A stretch of DNA of 47,869 nt from DAIUFH01 sp036844705. GTDB lineage: Bacteria > Bacillota > Clostridia > Tissierellales > Tissierellaceae. The stretch lies in assembly GCA_036844705.1 (NCBI GenBank), contig DAIUFH010000008.1, positions 1 to 47,869 on the forward strand, read 5' to 3'. Below are positions 32,989-43,097 of this stretch, one piece after another (position 1 is the stretch's first letter; each line of letters opens with the position of its first letter). Below the pieces are notes generated by a model. It worked only from the letters and a program-made list of their open reading frames with translations, was not told where the DNA came from and did not search any database. A program made the translations under genes and the position numbers.

Positions 32989-34023
32989 TTATTTAAACAA
33001 ATCAGGATAAAATCCCTCAGCCAATCTTTCAACTGTATTCATAGTTTCGTAGTTCCCACCATAGAAATCAACATAATCAACAGATATAAATCTCTCATCT
33101 TTTATAGCATCCACATTAGCTAAAGATTTATTTGCCTTTAGCGCCTCTATCTTCTCTTGAGCAGGTGAATCTATTCTGTTTATAATAAGTAATACGTCTG
33201 GATTTATAGCTATAAGATTTTCGATACTTTGCTTTCCACCTTCGTCATCTAAAGATATAGCCCCTGCCCTAGTAATTAAATCTGTAGTCAAATCTCTTCT
33301 TGACCTTGCATAAAATTCATTTTCATATACCATTTGTACAGTTAGTACCTTAACTCTATCTTCTTCTGCAATCTGTGATACTTTATCCTCCACATTACTT
33401 TGTTTTGATTTCATATCTTCTATCATCTTTGAAGCTTTTTCTTCCACATCAAATATCTTTCCTAGATTCTCTATATCCTTATAAATTCTATCAAGGGTTC
33501 TACTGTCTTCTCCAGCTACACTGTTTTCAACCAGATAGGTGTGAATTCCCTTATCATGCCAATCCTTCACGCTTCCAAGAGTATTTTCTCCAAAGGTTGA
33601 ACCCCAGCCTATTATAATATCAGGGTTTTGATCCAGAACTACTTCCTTTGCAGGACTATCATTTTCACTTATAAAGTTCAATGAATTAAATTCATCAAGA
33701 TATTTTTCATTCACATCTCCAACGCTTCTGCAAGCCCCTACTATTTTTTCTTTCAACCCTAAAGCCAATAGCAATTGAATTGCTTGAGGCTGATTTGATA
33801 CTATTCTCTCAGGTGCCTTCTCAAATACCTGCTCCACTCTTTCCCCGGTTCCATCATAGTTTTCAATTGTTACAGGATAATGTTCATTGACCTCTTGAAT
33901 TTCCTGTTGGTTTTCTTCTGTAACCGGTTCTGTCACCTCCGGTTCAATCCCCTGCTTCTGTCCACAAGCAGATAATGTCATAGACAAACATAATAATAAA
34001 ACAAGCCATAAATTCTTCTTCAT
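32989..34023 (-). CDS. BtuF-like substrate-binding lipoprotein, importer 2
   Basis: 344 residues. Lipoprotein signal ending LSACGQK, a Glu-rich spacer, then a TroA/BtuF-type fold with two lobes joined by a long helix: APERIVSNQPQAIQLLLALG, VVLDQNPDIIIGWGS, LIAINPDVLLIINR. Proteins of this class bind B12, heme or Fe(III)-siderophores outside the cell. The position between chelatase and nitrogenase-like genes in a B12-riboswitch operon favours a corrinoid, tetrapyrrole or metal ligand. ATG after GGAGG. Confidence 0.9.
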   Translation of the reverse strand: MKKNLWLVLLLCLSMTLSACGQKQGIEPEVTEPVTEENQQEIQEVNEHYPVTIENYDGTGERVEQVFEKAPERIVSNQPQAIQLLLALGLKEKIVGACRSVGDVNEKYLDEFNSLNFISENDSPAKEVVLDQNPDIIIGWGSTFGENTLGSVKDWHDKGIHTYLVENSVAGEDSRTLDRIYKDIENLGKIFDVEEKASKMIEDMKSKQSNVEDKVSQIAEEDRVKVLTVQMVYENEFYARSRRDLTTDLITRAGAISLDDEGGKQSIENLIAINPDVLLIINRIDSPAQEKIEALKANKSLANVDAIKDERFISVDYVDFYGGNYETMNTVERLAEGFYPDLFK

Positions 34024-34055
34024 TTTTTACCTCCAATATTTTTATTTATCACTGA

Positions 34056-34631
34056 TTATAAAAGTCCTGACACTGCTTCTTTTATTGTCATATGATATTG
34101 TTCTTTAAAGTAATTTTCCAATTCAGTAACTTCGTCTTTAGTTTTTTCGGCTGCACCATCAAATCTACCTGCTTCTTTCATACCTTCTGTATTGTCTTCA
34201 TGGTCGCCATCTTCAACCTTTACAAGCTCGCTTGCCTCTAAATCAAAATAATAATAAAATGCTGTTCCCATGGCTGATACGTAATAATACTTTTCCATGG
34301 TATTAGTTGAATAATCAAATTTAAAATAATCAACTGTTTCTTTTCCTTCTAAATCAGTCTTTACAAATTCAACATAATTTTTATCTTCATTTATGGATAT
34401 CTTCAACCCGGAGTCTTCAAAGGGGCTATTTTCTGTATCAACATAAACTAAAAGTCCATCTTGTTCTTCAAATTTTGTTTTTTCCCCAGTATTATCATCT
34501 TGATTGATGTTTTCCTCCAATTGATTGTCTGCCGGCGGCAAATCTTTTTCACCATCATTTTTCTTACTACAGCCTACTAAAACATTCATTGTTAACATAA
34601 ATACTAATAGTAATGCTATACTTTTTTTCAT
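34056..34631 (-). CDS. Uncharacterised lipoprotein inside the B12-controlled operon
   Basis: 191 residues; not recognised. The N-terminus is a clear lipoprotein signal (VLVGCSKK), followed by an acidic, Asn/Asp-rich linker (~22-50) and a globular part of about 140 residues with alternating polar and aromatic residues (FEQDGLLVYVDTE..., KYYYVSAMGTAFYYYF) suggesting beta strands, then a charged helix. No Cys besides the lipidated one. It lies between the ChlD-like gene (13-nt gap) and the importer 2 binding protein, so an accessory ligand-capture or surface role is possible. ATG after AAGGAG. Confidence 0.75.
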   Translation of the reverse strand: MKKSIALLLVFMLTMNVLVGCSKKNDGEKDLPPADNQLEENINQDDNTGEKTKFEEQDGLLVYVDTENSPFEDSGLKISINEDKNYVEFVKTDLEGKETVDYFKFDYSTNTMEKYYYVSAMGTAFYYYFDLEASELVKVEDGDHEDNTEGMKEAGRFDGAAEKTKDEVTELENYFKEQYHMTIKEAVSGLL

Positions 34632-34644
34632 TTCTTTCTCCTTT

Positions 34645-36510
34645 TTATTTATTTATATTAAGCAAGTTTTTTACACTCGTCTCAACATTTGTTTTAGATA
34701 TTCGATTAATCTTTATATAATCACTATCCATTTTTTCTGCTAAATCCTTTGCAAATCCATATTCTATATAATTATCTTCAGTGTCTATGACCATGGTTTT
34801 AATTCCATCATTTCTTATCTTTTCACCTATATCAAAAACATCTTGTAATGAATTTTTCGTTTTTAATGGGATATTTGCCTTTCCATCTGAAACAACTATA
34901 AGATACTGTAAAGAATCAGGATTTTTTATTTTATCGGTCTTAAGAATCTGATATGAAGTATATAACCCAGCTGCCAAAGGTGTCTTACCTCCTGTAGGAA
35001 GATTTCTAAGACATTTTTCTGCTAAGTCTACACTTCTTGTGATGTTTAACATCACTTCTGCCTTATCTTTTCTAAATACTACAATTCCAATATTGTCTCT
35101 TTTCTGATATGCATCATTTAATAAGGAGAGTACTGCTCCTTTTACAGCTCCCATCCTCCTCTTTGCTCCCATAGAACCACTTGCATCAACTGCAAACAAA
35201 ATTGTTGCTCCAGTCTGTTTTTCTCTTACTTTTTCTCTAAAATCCTCTTGCTTTATACATATGGCTAGTCCATTTTTATCTCGATTTTTTTGCTTAGAAG
35301 CTGCAGCTCTAAGGGTAGCATCAAATGCTATATCCTTAACTTTTCCCTTTGGAAATGTATATTTTATATATCTCCCTTTTTGACTATTTGTCTTTACTTT
35401 AGATCTCTTACCTGAACCTTCATTTAAAACTTGGTTTGTAAAATCAATATTTATGCTTAAAGGTTGATTCCCCTGAACTATATCTTCTATACTTTCTTTT
35501 ATTTCTTCTTGATTGCTCAAATCACTTTCTTTTTCTAATGAAGATTCTAGACTTGGATATACGCTAATCGTTTCATTATGATTATTATCTGAAGACATGT
35601 CATTTTCTATATCTTCTATTTTGTTATCATCTAAAGGCTCTGCTTTAGTTTCTAAAGTTATAGAGTCTTTCAATCGATGAGGCAATACAAAGGAAGCAGC
35701 CTCCTCAATATCCTTTTTAGTGATGGATTTTCTTTGATTTAATGCGGCGATTGCTTTGGCAGTTTCAATCAATATTATTTCTCCTCTATGACCTGCGCAA
35801 TTTCCTTCTTCTGCTAGGCTTACTGCAAAAACTAAGCTCCCATCATCTATTTTTATATTTTGCATTATTCCCTTTGCCAAATCTATTTTTTCTTTTATCC
35901 TATTATTTTCTTCTTTCCATCTTAGTGAAAATTTCACTGGATTATTTTCATAATCCATACACATCTTAATAATCTTCATTCTTTTTTCTATATCAGTTAC
36001 TCCCTTGGCTTCTACATATAATCCAAATTTGTCCAATAATTGGGGTCTTAAAATACCTTCCTCGGGATTCATAGATCCAACCAATATAAACTTAGAAGGA
36101 TGGCTATATGATATTCCTTCTCGTTCCACTACGTTGACTCCCCTTGACATGACTTCCAATAAAATATTGACAATATGTTCACTCAATAAATTAACTTCAT
36201 CAATATATAATATCTGATTGTGGGCCTTGTATAGAATCCCTCTTTCAAAACCTTTCTCCCCATTGACTATAGCTTTTTTTAAATCAATACTCCCTACAAG
36301 CCTATCCTCTGTAATATTTAATGGCAATTCAACCACATCTTTAGATTTGGATATACCTGGCAGCCCCCTAACTACAGTGGATTTCCCCGTTCCCTTTTCC
36401 CCACTTATCAGAACACCACCTATATTTGGATTTACAATATTGAGTATCAAAGCCATTTTAACTCTATCCTGTCCTAATACTGCTGAAAAAGGAAAACAAT
36501 TATTAAACAT
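34645..36510 (-). CDS. ChlD/BchD-like chelatase subunit (AAA+ and VWA domains)
   Basis: 621 residues. Residues ~1-290 are an AAA+ module with Walker A GEKGTGKSTVVRG and Walker B ILYIDEVNLL; an acidic linker (~300-385) follows; from ~435 there is a von Willebrand A domain with the metal-binding site DASGSMG and TGGKTPLA. Class I Mg/Co chelatases use I and D AAA+ rings to drive metal insertion on the large H/CobN subunit. Here the AAA+ part of D keeps ATP-binding residues, unlike many degenerate D subunits. Located after the ChlI-like gene with a 22-nt gap. Confidence 0.92.
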   Translation of the reverse strand: MFNNCFPFSAVLGQDRVKMALILNIVNPNIGGVLISGEKGTGKSTVVRGLPGISKSKDVVELPLNITEDRLVGSIDLKKAIVNGEKGFERGILYKAHNQILYIDEVNLLSEHIVNILLEVMSRGVNVVEREGISYSHPSKFILVGSMNPEEGILRPQLLDKFGLYVEAKGVTDIEKRMKIIKMCMDYENNPVKFSLRWKEENNRIKEKIDLAKGIMQNIKIDDGSLVFAVSLAEEGNCAGHRGEIILIETAKAIAALNQRKSITKKDIEEAASFVLPHRLKDSITLETKAEPLDDNKIEDIENDMSSDNNHNETISVYPSLESSLEKESDLSNQEEIKESIEDIVQGNQPLSINIDFTNQVLNEGSGKRSKVKTNSQKGRYIKYTFPKGKVKDIAFDATLRAAASKQKNRDKNGLAICIKQEDFREKVREKQTGATILFAVDASGSMGAKRRMGAVKGAVLSLLNDAYQKRDNIGIVVFRKDKAEVMLNITRSVDLAEKCLRNLPTGGKTPLAAGLYTSYQILKTDKIKNPDSLQYLIVVSDGKANIPLKTKNSLQDVFDIGEKIRNDGIKTMVIDTEDNYIEYGFAKDLAEKMDSDYIKINRISKTNVETSVKNLLNINK

Positions 36511-36532
36511 AGTTAAACCACAAACCTTTCAT

Positions 36533-37564
36533 CTACAATACTGCCTCTTCTATAAGTTCATCTATCTTATCAAAGTCAATAATTCCTTCTTCAAATGGTT
36601 TTCTCCTCATTCTATGTGGAAGTGCTAATTTTGCTGCAACGAATAAATCCTCTTTATTAACTTTGGTATCTCCCCTATAGGCAGCATGGGTTACCGCAGT
36701 TTTCATAAACGTTATATCTGCCCTATGCCCATCAACTCCCATAGCAATGGCTATTTCAGCCGCCACTCTCAGACAATTTTCAGAGTAGATGACTTTATCC
36801 AATATTTTCTTAGCATTTTCTATTTTATTCGATAATTCATTTTGTCTTTCCTCGTATTCTTGAATAAATATCTCTGGATCCTTTTCAAATTTAAGTCTTC
36901 GTTTAATCACTTCAACCCTAGAATCCCTATCTTTTTCGCCAAGTACTTCAACTACCAACCCAAATCTATCTATCAGCTGAGGTCTCAAATCCCCTTCTTC
37001 CGGGTTCATAGTTCCTATCAACACAAATCTGGATGGATGTACATAGGAAATCCCTTCTCTTTCAATGGAATTGACACCCATGGCAGCAGCATCTAACAAT
37101 ACATCAACAACATGGTCATCTAAAAGATTTACTTCATCTACATATAAAATATTTCTATTGGCTTCAGCCAAAATACCGGGTTCAAATCTTTTTTCTCCTT
37201 TTTTTATTGCATGTTCTATATCCAAAGTTCCTACTACTCTATCCTCTGTCGCACTAACGGGGAGATTGATTATTCTCATCTTCCTATGATTAATCTTTAT
37301 ATCCTTATTTGTATTCTTCTTGCAATCTTCACACCAAAAAGTATCATCTTTAGGATCACATGAAAAAATACAACCCATAATTTCTTCTCTTTCCGGCATA
37401 ATGTTTGCTAGTGCTCTAACAGCTGTAGATTTCGCTGTACCTTTTTCTCCTCTTATAAGAACTCCATTTAGCTTTGGATTGATAATATTTAATATCAAGG
37501 CCTTCTTCATGTTTTCCTGCCCTACAATTGCAGTGAAAGGATATATCAGTTTATTACTGTCCAT
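36533..37564 (-). CDS. ChlI/BchI-like chelatase ATPase subunit
   Basis: 343 residues, normal for the I subunit. AAA+ motifs: Walker A GEKGTAKSTAVRA (about residue 40), Walker B ILYVDEVNLLDDHV, sensor region IGTMNPEEGDLRPQLIDRFG. A four-Cys insert (CIFSCDP...WCEDC, ~65-85) resembles the Cys motif of other ChlI proteins linked to cobalt chelatases. Powers metal insertion with the D-like and CobN-like products flanking it. ATG after AGGAAGG. Confidence 0.94.
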   Translation of the reverse strand: MDSNKLIYPFTAIVGQENMKKALILNIINPKLNGVLIRGEKGTAKSTAVRALANIMPEREEIMGCIFSCDPKDDTFWCEDCKKNTNKDIKINHRKMRIINLPVSATEDRVVGTLDIEHAIKKGEKRFEPGILAEANRNILYVDEVNLLDDHVVDVLLDAAAMGVNSIEREGISYVHPSRFVLIGTMNPEEGDLRPQLIDRFGLVVEVLGEKDRDSRVEVIKRRLKFEKDPEIFIQEYEERQNELSNKIENAKKILDKVIYSENCLRVAAEIAIAMGVDGHRADITFMKTAVTHAAYRGDTKVNKEDLFVAAKLALPHRMRRKPFEEGIIDFDKIDELIEEAVL

Positions 37565-37576
37565 TTTTACACCTTC

Positions 37577-40500
37577 CTATATTTTTTCTTCTATATTGTC
37601 CTCTAGTTCCAAATACAACTCTTTTATCTTTTCAATCTTTTTCTCATCAGCATCCCAATAGCCTCTATTGTAGTACTCCATCATATGTTCAAGTATATCC
37701 ATATAGGCATAGGGGTTGTTCTCTACTAGTTTCTTTCTAAGCTCTTCATCTTCTACATAAGAACTATAAACATCTTCATAAATCCATTCCTCTACCCTAT
37801 TGGTAGTAGCAGCAAGACCCATGATGTTTTCAAATCTATCAGCAATCTTTTGAACTCCATGGTATTGATGTTCTAACATTCCATTTATCCATTTTGGATT
37901 GAGTACTCTGGTTCTTATACCTCTCCCTATGGACTTTTCAATGCTTTCGCTATGAAGTCTATCTCCTGTGGTATCTGTTATATATACTTGTGCCTTTTCT
38001 CCCCTTACCATTTCCACAGATTTTGATAACCCACCGACAAATTCATAATAATGATCCAAATCCGTAATTTCGTATTCATGATTACTTCTTATTTGTGAGA
38101 TTATATCTACAGTTTTTAAATTTTCTTCATAGAGACCCTCTATCTTTTTTCCACGGGATTTATTGTTATATACATATTGGAGGTTATCAATATATGCCTT
38201 GCCTATTTGCTCTTCTTCCTCCCAGTTCTTCGTCTCTATTATCTTCGTTATTCCTGTACCATAGCTGCCTCCCCTTGGTCCAAAGATTCTAGAAACAGCT
38301 AATTCTAAGGCTTCTTTCTCTTCATAACCCTCATCTAATAACTTTTTATAGATTCTCTTTGTATTTCTTTTAAAATAGTTCTCTTCATCACTTTCATCCA
38401 ATTGCCAAAGAATTTCAAATATCTCGCTTAAGCTTTCGATTAGATTTGGGAACATATCCCTGAAAAATCCACACATATTTATTGTCACATCTATTCTAGG
38501 TCTTCCCAATTCCTCCACTGGAATGATGTCAAATTTAGGTTCCCAGGTGCTGCTCTTTTCTGACATCCTAACTCCCAAATAAGCTAAAATCTGAGAAAAT
38601 GTTTCGCCTTGAGTTCTTGAAGTCTCCATTCCCCAAAGTATGACAGCAGTGGATAATGGATAGCATCCCTTCTCTTTCTTGTATACTTCCAAAGTGTTTT
38701 TGCATATTTTTTCTCCTCTGTTGTATGCAGTCTTGGTAGGTACCAATCTTGGATCAAATTGAAATAGATTATACCCGGCAGGTAGTATTTTAGGATGTCT
38801 GTATATATCTCCCGCCAGCTTCGCAGGATTATATTTTCCATCTAATACTCTCAAGAGACCTTCCATCTCATGACTTTCTCTGGCGGATTCAACAATTTTT
38901 ATACCATAATTCAAGGAATCGATATATTCACCAATGTTCTTTTTATCTATATATGAAAGTTCCTCCAATTCATTAGTTTCAAAATAAAAGTCGACTATTT
39001 TTTCTGCTTCATTATCAATTTCCTTCACAATTTCATATTGACCTTTGTCCAATAGTTCATCTAAATCATAACCCTTTGAATTTGCAATTAATTCTCTTAT
39101 ACTCTGAATCCCATTTCTACTATATCTCAATATGCCTTTTGCATATTCCTTTGATTCTTCAACACTATATCCTTTACCAAATGTATGAAGCCCCCTTGGT
39201 ATAAGGCTCCTTTTCATCCTATATAATTCTGATTCGATTTCATCCAGATCTTCCGATAAATTAAGCTTTGCTGAAAGCTCTTTGATTTCCAATAATATAT
39301 CTTCACTAGTCTGTGGAGCCAACAATATAGATTGATGGTAATTGTCTATCAAAGACATCAATCTTGAATAATCACCATATAATTCCCCTTGGATAAAAAC
39401 CGGAGGCTGATAACCTACTAGATTTGCATGAGATCTTCTTTTAGCTATAGTTGCTTCTGATGGATTTCCGCAATAGTACAAATATATATGCGGTATATCT
39501 GTTAATAATCTATCCGGATAGCAGTCCCCACTCATGCCGCACTCTTTACCCTTTAAAAACTCCAATGTCCCATGGGTTCCAACATGAATAATTGCATCCG
39601 CTTTAAATTCTTCTTTAATCCATTTATAAAATGCTATATATTGATGATGAGGTGGCATGGTCTTATTATGATAAACTCTTTCTATTTCTTCATGAATACC
39701 TCTTGTAGGCTGCAAACCTATGAATATGTTCCTATCAACTATCCCAGGAATTAAAAATTCATTATTATCACTGACCATTATGTTTCCAGGCGAATTTCCC
39801 CATTCTTTTATCATCTCATCATAATCAAAGCTATTCTCTAAATCCTTTTTATATTTTTTATCCGGATATTTTATCATCTTGTCATAAGCATCGCTGTATT
39901 TTCCCGAATTTACAATACCTCCGACTGTAAACTTTCCCATTAGTTCTTCTTTAGTCAAAGGAGCTAAATCATAGTTGTTTTCGTGTAGATTTTTCAATAT
40001 ATTTTCTATTGAATTAAAGGTATCTAAAAAAGCTCCTCCAAATAGATTGCTTTCCCCCGGAGGATAATTGTAGCATATAATAGCTATTTTCTTATCTTTA
40101 TTTTCCATATGTCTAATGCGAATATAGGATTGTATTCTGGTAATAAGTTTGTCCACTCTCTCATCTATTAAATTAAGCTCATCGGTCATGACGTCAAATT
40201 CCTCATCATATTTTGGTTCATCCATAGCACCAACAGGATAGGTCTCAATACATCCATCCAATTCAGGCAACATTACAGATATTAACACCTCTGAGCTACT
40301 GCAGCCCTGTATGGAATCCTTCCATTCCTTGATAGTTCTTCTAGACATAAAATATGGATGGAAATATGGAACATCAATCTCCTCTAATAAATTTACAGCT
40401 GCCTGAGAGTCACCTCCCATAGGTCCTGCACCTAATCTAAAAGACATAAAATTAACTATAAGATCTATAGGCTTTGCAGTTGTTTTTAATAATATATTTC

Positions 40501-41290
40501 TTATTTCATCCTCATTGCCTTTGAAATTACCTGAAATTCCAATAGGCAATACATTGGCAAACTCCTCAATTCTTTTCTTAATTTCTGCAACCGAGGATGA
40601 TGTGTCCGTAGGATATGTATGTCCATAAAAAAGCATAGCAACAATGGGTTTTAATTTATCATATGGAAAATCCTCTATATATTCTTCATAATTATCATAA
40701 AAATGCATGCTTTGTGGATTGCATATACCCGCCCCCTCCACTTCTTTTGGTTCAAGAGGCTTTGGAATATCTTTTATATTTCCATAATCCCTTAACATAA
40801 GATACAGCATATTTAAAATATTGTATTCATCTGATTTCTTAAAATACTTCATTATATTGGAATAGTTTCTCATATCCCTCATTTTACCTGGCATTACTTT
40901 GCCTAGAGTTTCAGCAGTACCTCTCATCTTTTCAACAGTAGACATATCCATCTTCTTGTTTTCACTTTTCATGCTTTCAAAGGTAAAGCTTCCTAAACAC
41001 ATATACTCCTTTGCCCCACTTCCATAGGGAATTATATGCCCATTGCACCCTTCAAGCCCTATGTATACATATTTAATCAAGGATGAAGGACTGCCCATCA
41101 AATCGACAAATACAAGGTTGCTATTTTTAATATCTTCTATTAGATTTTTCCCAGTTTTTTCACTTAAATCTTCTTTTCCATAATATATATGCAAATCCAA
41201 TACTCCCGGATATTTCTCTTTTATTTCCTTTCCTGCTTCAACCAAGCATCTTATTGCAGGAGATGATACAGTTACAAATGTAATCTTCAT
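37577..41290 (-). CDS. CobN/BchH-family large chelatase subunit
   Basis: 1237 residues, in the usual range of CobN and BchH (about 1200-1300). This is the tetrapyrrole-binding, metal-inserting subunit of class I chelatases. Highly conserved central motif HVGTHGTLEFLKGKE near residue 567, followed by SGDCYPD; ILWGMETSRTQGE and IFGPRGGSYGTGI toward the C-terminus. The riboswitch upstream argues for cobalt and a corrin-type substrate, but Mg, Ni or Fe insertion cannot be excluded from sequence. ATG after GGAGG; 11 nt from importer 1 ATPase, 12 nt from the ChlI-like gene. Confidence 0.94.
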   Translation of the reverse strand: MKITFVTVSSPAIRCLVEAGKEIKEKYPGVLDLHIYYGKEDLSEKTGKNLIEDIKNSNLVFVDLMGSPSSLIKYVYIGLEGCNGHIIPYGSGAKEYMCLGSFTFESMKSENKKMDMSTVEKMRGTAETLGKVMPGKMRDMRNYSNIMKYFKKSDEYNILNMLYLMLRDYGNIKDIPKPLEPKEVEGAGICNPQSMHFYDNYEEYIEDFPYDKLKPIVAMLFYGHTYPTDTSSSVAEIKKRIEEFANVLPIGISGNFKGNEDEIRNILLKTTAKPIDLIVNFMSFRLGAGPMGGDSQAAVNLLEEIDVPYFHPYFMSRRTIKEWKDSIQGCSSSEVLISVMLPELDGCIETYPVGAMDEPKYDEEFDVMTDELNLIDERVDKLITRIQSYIRIRHMENKDKKIAIICYNYPPGESNLFGGAFLDTFNSIENILKNLHENNYDLAPLTKEELMGKFTVGGIVNSGKYSDAYDKMIKYPDKKYKKDLENSFDYDEMIKEWGNSPGNIMVSDNNEFLIPGIVDRNIFIGLQPTRGIHEEIERVYHNKTMPPHHQYIAFYKWIKEEFKADAIIHVGTHGTLEFLKGKECGMSGDCYPDRLLTDIPHIYLYYCGNPSEATIAKRRSHANLVGYQPPVFIQGELYGDYSRLMSLIDNYHQSILLAPQTSEDILLEIKELSAKLNLSEDLDEIESELYRMKRSLIPRGLHTFGKGYSVEESKEYAKGILRYSRNGIQSIRELIANSKGYDLDELLDKGQYEIVKEIDNEAEKIVDFYFETNELEELSYIDKKNIGEYIDSLNYGIKIVESARESHEMEGLLRVLDGKYNPAKLAGDIYRHPKILPAGYNLFQFDPRLVPTKTAYNRGEKICKNTLEVYKKEKGCYPLSTAVILWGMETSRTQGETFSQILAYLGVRMSEKSSTWEPKFDIIPVEELGRPRIDVTINMCGFFRDMFPNLIESLSEIFEILWQLDESDEENYFKRNTKRIYKKLLDEGYEEKEALELAVSRIFGPRGGSYGTGITKIIETKNWEEEEQIGKAYIDNLQYVYNNKSRGKKIEGLYEENLKTVDIISQIRSNHEYEITDLDHYYEFVGGLSKSVEMVRGEKAQVYITDTTGDRLHSESIEKSIGRGIRTRVLNPKWINGMLEHQYHGVQKIADRFENIMGLAATTNRVEEWIYEDVYSSYVEDEELRKKLVENNPYAYMDILEHMMEYYNRGYWDADEKKIEKIKELYLELEDNIEEKI

Positions 41291-41301
41291 CTCAATACCT
41301 C

Positions 41302-42090
41302 CTAAATAACCTTTTTAGCATAAAAAATCGGCTTATTAGTTTCTTTATCAATCATCGTTTGAGTTTTAACATTAAACACTTCCTCAATTACTTTGGTTTC
41401 TAATATGCTCCATGAATCCCCTTTCGCATATATATTTTTATTATTGATAACGATAATTTCATCTGAATATCCAACTGCGTGATTTATATCATGCAATACC
41501 ATAATTATCGTTATGCCTTCTTCTTTGTTCAATTTAGTCACCAATTCCAATATCTCCAATTGGTGACATATATCTAGATAAGTAGTAGGCTCATCCAATA
41601 ATAAAATTTCCGGTTTTTGTGCAATGGACATTGCAAGCCAAACCCTTTGTCTTTCTCCCCCTGAAAGGGTATCTATTCGTCTATTTTTTAGACTTGTAAC
41701 AAAGGTTTTCTCCATTGCCCATTCTATTATATCTTCATCTTCTTTATCTAGGCCACTCCACCAGTTTTTATATGAATACCTACCATATTGAACTAATTTT
41801 CTCACGGTTATATCACTTATAGTTGTGTTGTTTTGGTTCAAAATAGCCATCCTTTTTGCTATGTCTTTACTCTTCATTTCAAAAATATCATCCCCGTGAA
41901 GTAAGACCCTTCCTCTTTTAGGCTTCAAGCTTTTACTCATCATACGAATTAATGTTGTTTTCCCGCATCCATTTGGACCTATAATAGAATATATTTTTCC
42001 CTTTTCAATTTCTAAATTTATACCATCTAAAATATTCTTATTTTTGTAGTTAACACTTAAATCTTTTACTTCTAAAATAATATCTTTCAT
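41302..42090 (-). CDS. ABC importer ATP-binding protein (BtuD/FepC-like), importer 1
   Basis: 262 residues. Walker A GPNGCGKTTLIRM, Q-loop LNQNNTTISD, signature TLSGGERQRVWLAMS, Walker B ILLLDEPTTYLD, H-loop VLHDINHA. Siderophore/B12-type ATPase. ATG with GGGAG upstream and 6 nt after the permease gene. The final ~25 residues (EVFNVKTQTMIDKETNKPIFY) match the C-terminal extension common in Fe-siderophore and cobalamin ATPases. Confidence 0.92.
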   Translation of the reverse strand: MKDIILEVKDLSVNYKNKNILDGINLEIEKGKIYSIIGPNGCGKTTLIRMMSKSLKPKRGRVLLHGDDIFEMKSKDIAKRMAILNQNNTTISDITVRKLVQYGRYSYKNWWSGLDKEDEDIIEWAMEKTFVTSLKNRRIDTLSGGERQRVWLAMSIAQKPEILLLDEPTTYLDICHQLEILELVTKLNKEEGITIIMVLHDINHAVGYSDEIIVINNKNIYAKGDSWSILETKVIEEVFNVKTQTMIDKETNKPIFYAKKVI

Positions 42091-42096
42091 AACAGC

Positions 42097-43095
42097 TTAC
42101 TCCCTTCTCAATAGGAATAAAAAAAATGGCGCCCCTACAACAGCCATTACTATTCCTACTGGAATCTCTGTTGGACTTAAAAATGTTCTTGCGAATGTAT
42201 CACTAAACATTAAAAGCACAGATCCTAACAATGCAGTTGCAGGAAACATATATTTATAATCATTTCCTATTATCAGCCTTATGCTATGGGGAACGATAAG
42301 ACCTACAAAACCTAAAAGTCCTACAACACTTACAGCACTTGCAGCAAGAAAGGCTGCTAATGCAGTAAAACCTAATCTTGTAGCTTCTACATTCAACCCA
42401 ACGCCTCTAGCAACATCATCCCCTAAAATTAGAATATTCAACTTTTCTGAAAATATATTAACCAGGATAAAACCTATAATTGTATATGGCAATATAGTCC
42501 ACACTTCCGGCCAGCTTCTGGAGGATAGACTTCCATTCATAAAGGTCAATGCTCCATGAACCCTATCACTATAAAAAACTAAAATTCCCGATATCCCAGC
42601 TCCAAATAGTGCTGATACAGCAACTCCTGCTAATATTATCCTTGTAGTCTGTATTCCACCTTTCCATGAAAGTATATATATTAAAAAAGCTGCAACCATA
42701 GCACCTACAAAGGCTGCTATAGGTACTAACCCTATATATTGTGGAAATACAACCAATACAACGATTCCCAAGAGTCCTGCTCCGCTGCTTATGCCTATAA
42801 TACTGGGATCAGCTAATGGGTTCTTCATTACTCCCTGTAAAATAGCTCCCGAAAGCGCTAGATTTGCCCCTACTAAGGCAGCTAATATCATCCGCGGTAA
42901 CCTTATATTCCATATGACCATTCTCTCAGGGCTTCCATCATCCGTCATAATAACTTCAAATATACGCTTTGCCTCTACTTGTAAAGTTCCTTTTATATTT
43001 CCCACTAAAAAGGCTATAAAGAGAAGTATTGTAAGAAATATAATAAATCCAATTTTGAATCCTTTTCTATCTTTAAGTGAAAGACTTTCCTCCAT
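42097..43095 (-). CDS. ABC importer permease (BtuC/FecCD-like), importer 1
   Basis: 332 residues with about ten membrane helices. WNIRLPRMILAALVGANLAL, SGAILQGVMKNPLADPSIIG and LLGFVGLIVPHSIRLI are FecCD hallmarks. It lies between its binding protein (2-nt gap) and ATPase. ATG after AGAGGTG. Confidence 0.93.
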   Translation of the reverse strand: MEESLSLKDRKGFKIGFIIFLTILLFIAFLVGNIKGTLQVEAKRIFEVIMTDDGSPERMVIWNIRLPRMILAALVGANLALSGAILQGVMKNPLADPSIIGISSGAGLLGIVVLVVFPQYIGLVPIAAFVGAMVAAFLIYILSWKGGIQTTRIILAGVAVSALFGAGISGILVFYSDRVHGALTFMNGSLSSRSWPEVWTILPYTIIGFILVNIFSEKLNILILGDDVARGVGLNVEATRLGFTALAAFLAASAVSVVGLLGFVGLIVPHSIRLIIGNDYKYMFPATALLGSVLLMFSDTFARTFLSPTEIPVGIVMAVVGAPFFLFLLRRE

Positions 43096-43097
43096 AT

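Noticed and set aside
32958..33032. Longer start for the importer 2 permease
   Set aside because: It would overlap the binding-protein gene by 44 nt and lacks an SD; the TTG at 32957 has AAGGGG at good spacing.
38584..38841. 85-codon frame inside the CobN-like gene
   Set aside because: Shifted-frame shadow; the main frame is continuous and conserved through this region.
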